Virus record (IMG/VR): IMGVR_UViG_3300043775_002897
Coordinates: 1-29,152 of that record
Source: a virus
Length of the DNA: 29,152 nucleotides
Reading direction: 5' to 3' (one strand)
Within the stretch, counting starts at the first letter, position 1; each line of letters opens with the position of its first letter. The notes under the pieces were generated by a model. The model ran no database searches, was not told the origin of the DNA, and saw only the letters and a list, made by a program, of their open reading frames with translations. The translations under genes and the position numbers were made by a program. Shown piece by piece: positions 1 to 7,174 of the stretch.

Positions 1-7
1 ATTTTTA

Positions 8-319
8 TCATGCTTCTTCGAGGTGGTGGGAAAAATAATTCTCAACCGTATCAGTGTTTAAATGGAGTTGCGCCCACTCGAACGCTTCTTGTTCGCTCAT
101 GGGGATAAGTTTGCTGCCGCCGCTGCGCCCGTCACCGTAGTCTTCTCCGTATTCGGTCATGGCCCCGCCTATCCCGTGCAGGAAAAAATTCCCTTTGGCG
201 GTCTTGTAGAGCGACTCGGACTTTCTTCGGAAGTCGCCGTAGTGGTGGCCGTTGTGATCGCTTCCGATCAGCTCGGCGGTTTCGGTATTGTAAGTTCTGC
301 CTTCGATGATTTGTTTCAT
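8..319 (-). CDS. Conserved mobile-element protein of unknown function
   Basis: A 103-residue protein. The start at 319 (MKQIIEGRTYNTETAELIG) is chosen because the conserved core begins there; the reading frame stays open further upstream but only over the neighbouring gene. The pattern is an N-terminal KxIIxGxxYNTETA segment, a middle ESLYKTAKGNFFLHGIGG segment and a C-terminal EAFEWAQ segment. From memory this is a widespread family in phages, plasmids and integrative elements with no assigned function. No signal peptide or membrane segment is visible. It is the last complete gene of the left-hand run of small minus-strand genes. Confidence 0.85.
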   Translation of the reverse strand: MKQIIEGRTYNTETAELIGSDHNGHHYGDFRRKSESLYKTAKGNFFLHGIGGAMTEYGEDYGDGRSGGSKLIPMSEQEAFEWAQLHLNTDTVENYFSHHLEEA

Positions 320-335
320 TGTATGTGGTTGGGTG

Positions 336-623
336 TTAGTATTCGTCTGGGGTGATTGCTGTGGTGGTTGAGCGGTCGGCTTCGGTGATGATCCAAAACT
401 TCCCGACTGGTGACTCGTATGATGATAGGATGCGGTATCCGTGGAGAACCGCGTCTTCGTTGGTTTCTTTGTCTTCAAGGTCAAGGTTGCCCCAGTCGCC
501 CCGCCAGTGGCGGTCGATGTAGAGGTCAAGCAAGAGTCCTTTGTCGATGAGTTCTTCCACACCTGGGGTGACAAAGATTTGCCCTAGGTCGAACTGGTGT
601 TCTCCAATGATGTCTGTGGTCAT
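336..623 (-). CDS. Conserved phage/plasmid protein of unknown function
   Basis: A 95-residue protein. The core reads VTPGVEELI, then RHWRGDWGNLDLEDKETNEDAV, then GYRILSSY and WIITEADRSTTTAITPDEY at the C-terminus. This combination (TPGA-like start, H-x-RGDWG, late WIITEADRS) is a family I recognise as common in plasmids, integrative elements and phages, without a known function. Its ATG overlaps the stop of the upstream 69-residue gene (ATGA), so the two are probably translationally coupled. It is followed after 16 bases by the 103-residue family protein. Confidence 0.88.
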   Translation of the reverse strand: MTTDIIGEHQFDLGQIFVTPGVEELIDKGLLLDLYIDRHWRGDWGNLDLEDKETNEDAVLHGYRILSSYESPVGKFWIITEADRSTTTAITPDEY

Positions 624-829
624 AATAGTTTCTTGAGTTGTTTAATGGTTTTCCAAGCGGGGTGTTCTCTGTCGCCAATTCGGTTCAGCATAATGCCTTC
701 GAGGTCAGCAATGGCGCAGCGCAGGGCAAGTGTTACCTTGTCCCACGCCTTGTCGATGGACTTTGCTTCGGATGGACACTCTTGAACATAGGCTTCAAGA
801 GCAGTTTGTATTGTTTCTAATGGTTTCAT
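620..829 (-). CDS. Small hypothetical protein
   Basis: A 69-residue, largely alpha-helical protein beginning MKPLETIQTALEAY and ending with a lysine/leucine-rich tail. No recognised domain. Its start overlaps the stop of the upstream gene and its stop overlaps the start of the downstream gene (ATGA both times), the usual packing of this early operon. Existence is supported mainly by this coupling and an uninterrupted frame; function is unknown. Confidence 0.75.
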   Translation of the reverse strand: MKPLETIQTALEAYVQECPSEAKSIDKAWDKVTLALRCAIADLEGIMLNRIGDREHPAWKTIKQLKKLL

Positions 830-1122
830 ATAAGTGGTATGCGGATAATGCGGTTAATTGTCTCATCCTCCCAATATGAATCATATCGGGCGTCTGGGGA
901 CAGATTCATCAGGGCATGCTTTAGACCTTCCGGCAGGGTTCCTCCATCCAAGTCTATTTGGATGACATCATTCGCAGGGGAGTCCACTGTGACATGAACC
1001 ATGTGATCTTTGCTGTAATAAGCATGGCGCAAATATCTGCCTGAAAAGGTAGTTTTGTAATACTCTCTCATGTCAGGCAAAGCGGCGCTGATAATCGCAA
1101 CGATATTTTCTATGGATTTCAT
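826..1122 (-). CDS. Small hypothetical protein
   Basis: A 98-residue protein, start MKSIENIVAIISAALPDMREYY. It has an amphipathic helical N-terminus followed by alternating hydrophobic segments that look like beta strands (HMVHVTVDSP, DVIQIDL). The first residues MKSIE are shared with the next gene upstream, so the two leaders may be related. The stop overlaps the ATG of the 69-residue gene. Function not recognised. Confidence 0.75.
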   Translation of the reverse strand: MKSIENIVAIISAALPDMREYYKTTFSGRYLRHAYYSKDHMVHVTVDSPANDVIQIDLDGGTLPEGLKHALMNLSPDARYDSYWEDETINRIIRIPLI

Positions 1123-1125
1123 ATA

Positions 1126-1401
1126 TTATGCACGGCCCACGGCTCGCATATATTTGCGACCTAGGGCGGCTCTGAGGTTTGGTATGTAGTCCACGGGTTC
1201 AGTGTCATTCTCATCCGTCGCGTCGGCCATACTTTGGAACGCATCGGCGAGGAATTGCAGGTCGGGTTTCCACAGTTGATACTCCCCCTCCAACTTTGAG
1301 AGGACGCCCATGATTATCTCCAACTGTTCATCGCAGTCGTTGGTGTGTCTTTCAACCTCGTCAGCGAGGTAGCTTAGGTCTTCTGGTTCTATGGATTTCA
1401 T
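1126..1401 (-). CDS. Small acidic hypothetical protein
   Basis: A 91-residue acidic, helical protein beginning MKSIEPEDLSYLADEVERH. The final segment (ALGRKYMRAVGRA) is basic. No known motif. It lies three bases from the neighbouring gene and belongs to the same run of small genes. The start is the first ATG after an A-rich leader; no Shine-Dalgarno sequence is visible. Confidence 0.72.
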   Translation of the reverse strand: MKSIEPEDLSYLADEVERHTNDCDEQLEIIMGVLSKLEGEYQLWKPDLQFLADAFQSMADATDENDTEPVDYIPNLRAALGRKYMRAVGRA

Positions 1402-1420
1402 AATTTAGTCTTCGTCTTCT

Positions 1421-1714
1421 TTAGTCTTCGTCTTCGTCGTTTTCTGCGGCTTCTTCTGCGGTGAGCCAGCATTCCTCGTAATAGGTGTCATTGTCATGCC
1501 GCTCTAGGGTAGCGATATGACCTATGTGGTTGCAGAAGTGGTGCGGTGGGCCAGTAATAGTCCACTCGGAACCATCGTCACCTTCGGCTGTTGTGACTGA
1601 CCATATCTGGTCGTCGTCATAGCCTGCGTCTTTGGCCTCTTTCCAGTCTCGGAAGTAGTTTCCGTCTGGCCGCCGGATTTCTTCATAGGGGAAGTCGCCT
1701 TGGATTGTTGTCAT
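1421..1714 (-). CDS. Small acidic hypothetical protein
   Basis: A 97-residue protein rich in D, E and W (MTTIQGDFPYEEIRRPDG...), with a strongly acidic tail ending ENDEDED. A central THHFCNHIGH-like stretch (PPHHFCNHIGH) has several histidines and one cysteine but no clear zinc-binding pattern. The stop region is duplicated: the acidic codons and the stop occur again just downstream (1404-1435), a small local tandem duplication. The start overlaps the stop of the HTPAPW-family gene. Function unknown. Confidence 0.75.
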   Translation of the reverse strand: MTTIQGDFPYEEIRRPDGNYFRDWKEAKDAGYDDDQIWSVTTAEGDDGSEWTITGPPHHFCNHIGHIATLERHDNDTYYEECWLTAEEAAENDEDED

Positions 1715-2001
1715 TTGGTTACTCCTTTCGCTTTGAGGATTGCAGCGCGAGCCGCGTCCAGAAGTTTATGCTCGTCCCTGTCGCATGGTTTGCAGGACAA
1801 GATATTTTCCAAGTCTTTCAGCGATTCCAGCAAATCTGGAGCAGCGGCGATGAGGTGGGCGTTAGCCACAGAGGTATCAGGGATGACGATTGCGACATCC
1901 TCCATCTCGCCATCCACAAAAGCGCGGATGAACTCAGGAGTGTTAGATTGGTGATCCCATTCAATGGACCACGGTGCGGGGGTGTGTTGTGTTGTGTTCA
2001 T
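1711..2001 (-). CDS. HTPxPW-type phage protein
   Basis: A 96-residue protein with an N-terminal HTPAPWSIEW motif, a central VAIVIPD strand and the C-terminal signature ANAHLIAAAPDLLESLKDL. Small phage proteins combining HTPGPW with NARLIAAAPELLEAL are extremely widespread in siphophages and prophages; their function is not established to my knowledge. It overlaps the upstream 68-residue gene and the downstream acidic gene by ATGA, so it sits in the middle of a coupled operon. Confidence 0.9.
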   Translation of the reverse strand: MNTTQHTPAPWSIEWDHQSNTPEFIRAFVDGEMEDVAIVIPDTSVANAHLIAAAPDLLESLKDLENILSCKPCDRDEHKLLDAARAAILKAKGVTK

Positions 2002-2204
2002 AGTTCGTAAGAGTCAGCGACTACGAGTTCGCCATCGACCTCGTTGCCTTGTTCGTAGTTGACAGCGTCGGGCAACTCTCGGTCGCCGTTCAGCCCTTCG
2101 CGGATGATTTTCTCGGCCTCCTTTTGTGAGGTGGCGAGGACTTCGTATGTCCACTCGTTGACTGCTGCGGCGTGGACGATGACTGCGTATTTTATCTTTT
2201 TCAT
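1998..2204 (-). CDS. Small hypothetical protein
   Basis: A 68-residue protein, MKKIKYAVIVHAAAVNEWTYEV..., with a beta-strand-like N-terminus, a helical ATSQKEAEKIIREGL segment and an acidic C-terminus. The layout (strand, helix beginning with a serine and EAE, G-rich end) resembles many small phage proteins of unknown function. The stop overlaps the HTPAPW-family start. No function assigned. Confidence 0.75.
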   Translation of the reverse strand: MKKIKYAVIVHAAAVNEWTYEVLATSQKEAEKIIREGLNGDRELPDAVNYEQGNEVDGELVVADSYEL

Positions 2205-2248
2205 AATGTATTGTATTTGTTTAAAGGTTTATTTTGCGGTTGTTTGTT

Positions 2249-2515
2249 TTAGTTTAGGAAGGTGATCCAGACCACCCCGAAGAAGTCTTCTCCGAGGAGT
2301 TTGATGATCTCGTCCCAAACGGGTTCGGGCATATCGGAGTCGCTGCCTTCCCCTTTCTCGACCCATGTAAAGATGTCCGAGAAATCGGTGATTCTTCCGC
2401 CTTGGTGCCATGTGGCACAGGTTCTTTGGTTCAGCCAATCCACGAACTTGTCATTTTTGGCAAGCTCGGGGGCGTTGATCTTCACGACGGGATAATTTAC
2501 TGGCTCTAGTTTCAT
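2249..2515 (-). CDS. Small acidic hypothetical protein
   Basis: An 88-residue protein, MKLEPVNYPVVKINAPELA..., rich in W, D and E, with one cysteine. No known domain. The leader is AAACCAATGAAA, a form shared by several genes in the window, with no Shine-Dalgarno sequence. It is separated from the neighbours by 44 bases (left) and 24 bases (right). Function unknown. Confidence 0.72.
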   Translation of the reverse strand: MKLEPVNYPVVKINAPELAKNDKFVDWLNQRTCATWHQGGRITDFSDIFTWVEKGEGSDSDMPEPVWDEIIKLLGEDFFGVVWITFLN

Positions 2516-2539
2516 TGGTTTGTTTCCTTGCTCATAAAT

Positions 2540-2746
2540 TCATTTGGTTTCCCCGCCGAATGAGACGAGGGAGATTGAGGTTAGTGTGTTGTTAGTCTCT
2601 TCATCGAAGAGGTCTTCCCATGTGTGCTTGATGGGATACACATCGGAGTTGTTGCTGTGCCGATAGTTGACTTCGACATGACGGGGATCGACGCCGTTCT
2701 CGGCGCAGAGTTTTTGTATTCGGTTGATTAGTATTTGTGCGTTCAT
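2540..2746 (-). CDS. Small hypothetical protein
   Basis: A 68-residue protein, MNAQILINRIQKLCAENGVDPRHVEV.... The N-terminal helix followed by GVDPRHVEV, then a strand-rich end (TLTSISLVSFGG), suggests a small alpha/beta fold. It ends GGETK. It starts immediately after the 62-residue gene (1-base gap). No function recognised. Confidence 0.72.
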   Translation of the reverse strand: MNAQILINRIQKLCAENGVDPRHVEVNYRHSNNSDVYPIKHTWEDLFDEETNNTLTSISLVSFGGETK

Positions 2747-2747
2747 A

Positions 2748-2936
2748 TTAGTCTTTCAATGCGTCGATGATGATCCATGCTTGGTTGACGAGTTCATCTT
2801 CGACATAGCGGGGCTTGACTCCTTGCAGTTCTTCGGGGTCGAAGATCACAACGGCATAGCCTTTGTGACGAAGGGCTTTAAGGACGCCAGCTTCTTCGCT
2901 GGTGACGACTGAGTAGGTTGATGTTTGTTTGCTCAT
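2748..2936 (-). CDS. Small hypothetical protein, first gene of the left operon
   Basis: A 62-residue protein; start at 2936 (MSKQTSTYSVVTSEEAG) is preferred over an ATG at 2966, because the longer form would read into the hairpin region. It contains SEEAGVLKALRHKGYAVVIFDPEEL, a helix-strand pattern, and an acidic, tryptophan-containing tail. It is the first gene after the structured intergenic region 2957-3008, so its translation is the likeliest target of that structure. Function unknown. Confidence 0.72.
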   Translation of the reverse strand: MSKQTSTYSVVTSEEAGVLKALRHKGYAVVIFDPEELQGVKPRYVEDELVNQAWIIIDALKD

Positions 2937-2956
2937 AATGTATTGATGTTGATTGT

Positions 2957-3008
2957 AGGGGGTCACGCAACCCCTGCCCCGTGAATCACTTGTTCACGGC
3001 GACAGGGG
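2957..3008 (-). promoter_or_regulatory. Two mutually exclusive hairpins in the leader of the left operon
   Basis: A long interrupted hairpin pairs CCCCTG (2971-2976) with CAGGGG (3003-3008) and CCGTGAA (2979-2985) with TTCACGG (2993-2999). A second hairpin pairs GGGGT (2959-2963) with ACCCC (2970-2974), using some of the same C residues. The two cannot form together. No T-tract follows on the minus strand, so neither is a standard intrinsic terminator. Position, between the VWA gene stop (3024) and the start of the next gene (2936), fits an attenuator, transcript end or leader switch. Confidence 0.6.
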
Positions 3009-3023
3009 ACCATGCGTAATTGG

Positions 3024-4565
3024 TTAGAATTTGCGGCTGCGGAGGAACCGGACAAGCGCATCGGCAAGACCGAAGAGCGAGTCGCGGCTGATGAAGGAGT
3101 CGAAGTGCTTGCGGAGACACGGTGTCGTGTCTCGGACGGCGCAACAAATCCCTATGGTGTAAAGCCCTTTGGCTTTGAGCGCGTTGCGGTCTATTGGGTC
3201 GTCAGTAATATCACCGTCGGTGTAGATGATAGCTAACTTCGACTTTGCTGTAATCGCTGCGAAGGAGGGCGAGCCTGGCTTCAACACTAAACCGATACCC
3301 TCGCTGGGTGAGTGGCCCCACAGCAGGGCAAAGTCCCTGACATTCTTGACAGGAAGAGGGAGCCTCGCTGAGACCCCATAAGCGGTGCTCAAATAAACCT
3401 CGCCGCTGATAAGGCCCTTAGATGCAAGCTCCGACAAGGCACGCACCAAGACGCGGCCTGCGTCACTGGCACGGCACTCAGTCTTGCGCTCACGCTCAAG
3501 GTAGGCTCGGTGGTGGGACATCGAACCGCTGCCGTCGAAGATGAGCGTGACGTATGGCGCTCCATTGTCGGCAATCGTCTTACCAACAAACGGGAGGCTC
3601 CAGTCACCGCGCAGCAGCCCCTTGATATTGAGGCGCTTTGACGGGTTGGATGTCGGTGCCTTGGTCGGGCCAAAGGAACGGAACGCGCTGGCGAGCATCT
3701 TTGCAACCTGTCGCGCAACCACAGGCTCGTTGTTAATCATAGACTTAGGAGCCTCTCCTTCGTCAGTCATAGAACCTGATGGGGTGGCACGGCCTGGGTC
3801 ATCGACAGGTGCAGGAGGTGCGCCTTTGATACCCTCGACCTTGCCGCCCTCCCGCTCGATAGCCTCGGCAAGATCACCTGTGCCAAGACCGCCCTCGCCT
3901 TCGATGGTGTCGTCACCAGTCTCGGGGAAATCCTTGAGCCAGTCTTTGAGGACAGGGATCAAGTCTTTTGTGTCAAACTTGACACGGGCCAGATCGGTGA
4001 TGCGGATGTAGTAGCGCCAAACCTTGCTGAAGAAGGGGAGTGCTGTGAGCGATCTCAGCGCCTTGGGAATTGTGCGACCGATGTCGCCGCACTTGAAGCG
4101 GAAGAGCAATATGGACGGAGTCACTGTCGTTATATCGACGGGGTGCTTGCTCCAGCGTGTCCAGCGCCAATGCTTGCGGCATCGCTGATGATTCCACCAC
4201 ATACGCTCGATGCGGACATCCTCGAAGAGGTTCATCAACCGCCATGGAATCTTCTCGGTCTTGAGGGTCTCACCTAACTCTTTGAGAAACTTGGTGGTGT
4301 AGAGCGAATGGGCTGCCTCATGCTCGTAGATACCCTTGTAGAGTTCGGTCTGACCTCGCGTGATGCCCTTGTCGGCGATGACATCGAATGCCCCAGGGCT
4401 GATCGAGATGATGTGCCGCTTGGCTGCGTGGTCATAGCGCCAGCATCCCGTATTGGACGCTGAACCCCAGCTCAGGTCGTAGGTTTCGGGGAGAACCCCT
4501 GTGGTGCGGTAGCCGATGTGGTGGGTATCGACGTCGCGTCGTGTTTTAAATGTTGCAGTAGGCAT
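3024..4565 (-). CDS. VWA-domain protein with CobT/metallopeptidase-like HEAAH motif
   Basis: A 513-residue protein. Residues 82-86 are HEAAH, an HExxH zinc-binding signature, followed by NLFEDVRIE (112-120), which resembles the NxxEDxRIE segment of CobT-like proteins. Residues 215-285 are a glycine/proline/acid-rich linker. The C-terminal part is a von Willebrand A domain: MIDAS DGSGS at 344-348 and YTDGD at 448-452. Cobaltochelatase CobT and phage CobT-like proteins share this organisation; in phages the pair with a MoxR/CobS ATPase is not thought to make cobalamin on its own. It lies directly downstream of the AAA+ gene and has its own promoter-like box (4607-4615) 42 bases before the ATG. 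Role inferred: AAA+-driven remodelling or maturation of an unknown partner. Confidence 0.88.
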   Translation of the reverse strand: MPTATFKTRRDVDTHHIGYRTTGVLPETYDLSWGSASNTGCWRYDHAAKRHIISISPGAFDVIADKGITRGQTELYKGIYEHEAAHSLYTTKFLKELGETLKTEKIPWRLMNLFEDVRIERMWWNHQRCRKHWRWTRWSKHPVDITTVTPSILLFRFKCGDIGRTIPKALRSLTALPFFSKVWRYYIRITDLARVKFDTKDLIPVLKDWLKDFPETGDDTIEGEGGLGTGDLAEAIEREGGKVEGIKGAPPAPVDDPGRATPSGSMTDEGEAPKSMINNEPVVARQVAKMLASAFRSFGPTKAPTSNPSKRLNIKGLLRGDWSLPFVGKTIADNGAPYVTLIFDGSGSMSHHRAYLERERKTECRASDAGRVLVRALSELASKGLISGEVYLSTAYGVSARLPLPVKNVRDFALLWGHSPSEGIGLVLKPGSPSFAAITAKSKLAIIYTDGDITDDPIDRNALKAKGLYTIGICCAVRDTTPCLRKHFDSFISRDSLFGLADALVRFLRSRKF

Positions 4566-4592
4566 GGTTTTATTTCTTGTTGGTTGGTTTGT

Positions 4593-4615
4593 GTTCTGAG
4601 GGGAACGGTTCTTAC
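4593..4615 (-). promoter_or_regulatory. Promoter-like box (GTAAGAACC variant) plus hairpin before the VWA gene
   Basis: On the minus strand GTAAGAACC (4615-4607) is followed at once by GTTC (4606-4603), a six-base loop and GAAC (4596-4593). This is one of three places where the recurring box is directly followed by a GTTC...GAAC stem. It lies between the stop of the AAA+ gene and the ATG at 4565. The box has one mismatch from GTAATAACC. Confidence 0.55.
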
Positions 4616-4622
4616 ACCCGCA

Positions 4623-6155
4623 TCAGAATGGAGGCGGAGTCGGCAAGATCACCGCATCGACGGCGGGGTCTCCGGTGGGTTCGGGCTTGAAGCCAGGGAA
4701 TGCACCCCTTAGCGCATCGACGACTCGCTTGCACTGCTCGGGCTCGGGCAGACCATCGAGGGTCTCGGCAACCCAGATGTGCAAGCCCATGTCGAGGATG
4801 CGGTTTGGAACGTCAGCCTCATCCCTGCTGTATTTCAGCGCCTCGGCGAGGATTCGGGTGCTGGGGCACTGCTCAAGGAAGTTGTCGGCGACAAGCACCT
4901 TGCAAGCCTTCCAGAACATGATGATCGCATCGGTGACATGGGGGGTGAAACCCTTTGCATCGGCCCACGATTCGAGGATACCCCGCAACTTGGACTCTTG
5001 CACCTCGACGTGGACAGGAACAAAGCGTTCCTTCTCAGCCGGATCAGCAGGGCTGACATCGAACTTGCCGCCGACATTGGTGGTGGCGACGATTGCAAGG
5101 TTCTCCTGCGGAGCAAGAAGCACCTCGCTTGTCGTAGCACCAGTAAGCGCATCTTTGACTGGCTTGCCCGTGCGGAGGCGGTAGTAAGACTTGCCGTCAA
5201 TGTCGGCGGGGGCAAGTGGCGTGAGCAAGCACTGACGGGCTGGGCCGCTGGCGCGGTAAAGCTCGTCAACAACCATCAAGACCCGCAGACCCGCAGCCGC
5301 AGCACGGAACGCATCAGTGAGCGGTCCGTCAACCCATGGCTCGACTGGAGTCATGTAACCGATCAGGTCACTTGACTGGGTCTCAGGATAGACACCGATC
5401 TCAACATAACGGTCAAAGACCTTGCCATGCTCGCGAGCGGCGTAGGTTTTGCCAGAGCCAGGGCCACCCTTCACAAGGACAGGCTTGAGCGACGCGCCTG
5501 GCGCACAGTAATACTCTAGGGCACGCTTGATTGGATCGAACGTGCCACTCGCGGTGACACCGAGGATGGGAGCAATGACCCGCGCAGCAGCAGCGCCACC
5601 CGTGGAGAGCGCGTCAGCGATCTTCGTCTTCAGCGTCTCAAGGGAACTGTCAATCACGCTGCACTGACTCAAGACGGCGTCTTGCACTTTCTGCAAGCGA
5701 TCCTCGATGTCAGGCGGTGTGGAGCCGACCGCCTCGCTGATCTCGTCGAGTCGCTCGTGGATACCCTTCAAGTGCGAGTCAACCGCAGCGCCGATGGCTG
5801 CACCGAACATCCCGTCGAGTGAGACAGGAGCCGCTGGGGCAGGAGCGGGCGGTGCGGGCGGTGCGGGCGGGGGCACGGCTGCTGGTGGCGGCCCCGAGAG
5901 TAGATCATGCCCTGGTCCGGACGAAAACGGAGTCGTGATGATAGGCGTTGTCCCGCCGCTCTTCTTTGCCATCGCGCTGAGGGTGATGGTTGCCGCGTCG
6001 ATTGGTGTCACCTCTCCCTTGAGGAGAGACTTGAGCGTGCTTGAGGTGGCGTTGGCGATCCATGTGCCCTTGAATCCGCAGGCATAGACCTCTTTCTTGG
6101 CGGCGTCGTAGTTGAGGCCGTCGATTTCTGTTGGTGTTAGTGATGATGTTAGCAT
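4623..6155 (-). CDS. MoxR/CobS-type AAA+ ATPase
   Basis: A 510-residue protein. Residues 1-65 form a small N-terminal domain, 89-110 a proline/alanine-rich linker, 115-185 a predicted coiled region, and 195 onward the AAA+ domain. Walker A is GGPGSGKT (230-237), Walker B VLMVVDE (292-298), sensor I ATTN (357-360), and a likely arginine finger lies in EKERF (374-378). The SSDLIGY and PLTDAFRAA segments after Walker A are typical of MoxR/CobS ATPases. Its gene precedes the VWA/HEAAH gene in the same orientation, the standard MoxR-VWA pairing. The N-terminal domain and linker are not part of a typical MoxR. Function in phage infection is unknown. Confidence 0.92.
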   Translation of the reverse strand: MLTSSLTPTEIDGLNYDAAKKEVYACGFKGTWIANATSSTLKSLLKGEVTPIDAATITLSAMAKKSGGTTPIITTPFSSGPGHDLLSGPPPAAVPPPAPPAPPAPAPAAPVSLDGMFGAAIGAAVDSHLKGIHERLDEISEAVGSTPPDIEDRLQKVQDAVLSQCSVIDSSLETLKTKIADALSTGGAAAARVIAPILGVTASGTFDPIKRALEYYCAPGASLKPVLVKGGPGSGKTYAAREHGKVFDRYVEIGVYPETQSSDLIGYMTPVEPWVDGPLTDAFRAAAAGLRVLMVVDELYRASGPARQCLLTPLAPADIDGKSYYRLRTGKPVKDALTGATTSEVLLAPQENLAIVATTNVGGKFDVSPADPAEKERFVPVHVEVQESKLRGILESWADAKGFTPHVTDAIIMFWKACKVLVADNFLEQCPSTRILAEALKYSRDEADVPNRILDMGLHIWVAETLDGLPEPEQCKRVVDALRGAFPGFKPEPTGDPAVDAVILPTPPPF

Positions 6156-6186
6156 GGTTTTGTTTCTATGGTTTGTGGTTTTGGTT

Positions 6187-6384
6187 TTACTGTTCTTGGA
6201 GGACTTCGCTGTCGAAAGCGTAGGTAGTTGCGATTGCGTCTAACGCTTCATCTCCCTTGCGGTAGATGTCCACGGCTACGCCCTCATCCGTAGCGTGTAT
6301 GCGGATGGCAAAGTTCTTCACTTCAATCCACGCCGCTTTTTGCGATAGGATGTAATCTGCATCCTTTAATAGCTTAGGTTTCAT
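6187..6384 (-). CDS. Small conserved phage-type protein
   Basis: A 65-residue protein, MKPKLLKDADYILSQKAAWIEVKNFAIRIHATDEGVAVDIY.... The AWIEVxNFAIRIxxTDEGVxVDIY pattern suggests a compact beta sheet and, from memory, resembles small proteins found in mobile elements. It lies four bases from the ArdC-domain gene upstream and 31 bases before the AAA+ gene. No function known. Confidence 0.75.
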   Translation of the reverse strand: MKPKLLKDADYILSQKAAWIEVKNFAIRIHATDEGVAVDIYRKGDEALDAIATTYAFDSEVLQEQ

Positions 6385-6388
6385 TGGC

Positions 6389-6799
6389 TCAGTTGTTCTT
6401 TGCTTCTTGCTTCATTGGTTCAGTTTGCGAGATGTCAAAGACATTCCCAAAGGCGAACCGAAAGGTTGGTTTCTTCTCATCAGGGGTGGGGTCAGGAGTT
6501 GCTGCACTGGTTCTTGGCTTCAATGGAACCCATATGCCCAAGGCTTTACTGCCCTTGGAGACAACGCGCCCCGCTCTTTTCCATTGGTCGAAGCCGCCGA
6601 CTATGGTGGCGCTCTTCAACTGATTGAGGACGAGGTAGGTGTTCTTAGGGCTGAGTGGTTTCTTCTCAATAGTCATCACATCCACAGGGAGGAATGCCTT
6701 GAGTTCTTCCGGTGTCATAAGGCTCGCCTTGGCAGCGAGTTCTGTTAGCATGGCGCGGCGTGCATCCGCCGCAGGATTAGGTGGTCTTTTTGTTTTCAT
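6389..6799 (-). CDS. ArdC N-terminal (ssDNA-binding) domain protein, putative antirestriction
   Basis: A 136-residue protein. The segment SPKNTYLVLNQLKSATIVGGFDQWKRAGRVVSKGSKALGIWVPL followed by FGNVFDISQTE matches the ArdC N-terminal domain (DUF1738-type: N-x-L-x-L, W-x-x-x-GR-x-V-x-KG-x-K, VFDxSQT). In ArdC this domain binds single-stranded DNA and is normally followed by a zincin metallopeptidase domain, which is absent here. The protein ends shortly after the domain with EAKNN. Its start overlaps the stop of the 58-residue gene (ATGA). Antirestriction is inferred from the family; a role in DNA entry or ssDNA protection is the alternative. Confidence 0.85.
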   Translation of the reverse strand: MKTKRPPNPAADARRAMLTELAAKASLMTPEELKAFLPVDVMTIEKKPLSPKNTYLVLNQLKSATIVGGFDQWKRAGRVVSKGSKALGIWVPLKPRTSAATPDPTPDEKKPTFRFAFGNVFDISQTEPMKQEAKNN

Positions 6800-6972
6800 G
6801 GGTTGGTCGTCAAGTTATCTATTACGGCTTCAATCGTTTCATAAGCCTCCTGCCATTGGTCGCCCTCAATGCGGTATATTTGATTGGCGGCCTTGTTGAG
6901 GGCGGCGAGGGCGGCGGCTTTTATGGTGCCTATGTCTATGTCGCCCATGTCTATGTTCTTATTAGTTTTCAT
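6796..6972 (-). CDS. Small hypothetical protein
   Basis: A 58-residue protein starting MKTNKNIDMGDIDIGTIKAAA. The start at 6972 is chosen because of the ACCAATGAAA-type leader seen elsewhere in the window. It is helical and acidic, with no recognised motif. Its stop overlaps the ArdC-domain start, so the two are probably co-translated. Confidence 0.68.
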   Translation of the reverse strand: MKTNKNIDMGDIDIGTIKAAALAALNKAANQIYRIEGDQWQEAYETIEAVIDNLTTNP

Positions 6973-6976
6973 TGGT

Positions 6977-7174
6977 TTACTTTCTATGTTTGCCGATGAA
7001 GCGTAGGCTCCAATCGTCGGGTTTCTGTTGACCTGAGTGGTCGAAATATGTGCCGCACTTGCGACACACAAGAGCTTCATAACCAAGCGCCCCGTCGTAA
7101 TAAGCGAGGCGCTTGTTGTCATGGGGGAGTTCTTCACAAGTGACTGTGTAGAGGTCGTGGAGATCGGCGCTCAT
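6977..7174 (-). CDS. Small protein with a single CxxC knuckle
   Basis: A 65-residue protein, start at 7174 (MSADLHDLYTVTCEEL) because this ATG overlaps the stop of the upstream gene. It contains LVCRKCGTYFDHSG, one CxxC pair followed by His, so a half zinc ribbon that could bind zinc with C13 and the histidine or as a dimer. No further homology seen. Probably a small nucleic-acid- or protein-binding accessory factor; this is inference only. Confidence 0.72.
   Translation of the reverse strand: MSADLHDLYTVTCEELPHDNKRLAYYDGALGYEALVCRKCGTYFDHSGQQKPDDWSLRFIGKHRK

Noticed and set aside
6470-6490. Second CTGATGA (hammerhead core-like) word on the minus strand
   Set aside because: It is inside the ArdC-domain gene, encodes PDEKK, and no GAAA/GUC partner helices can be formed.
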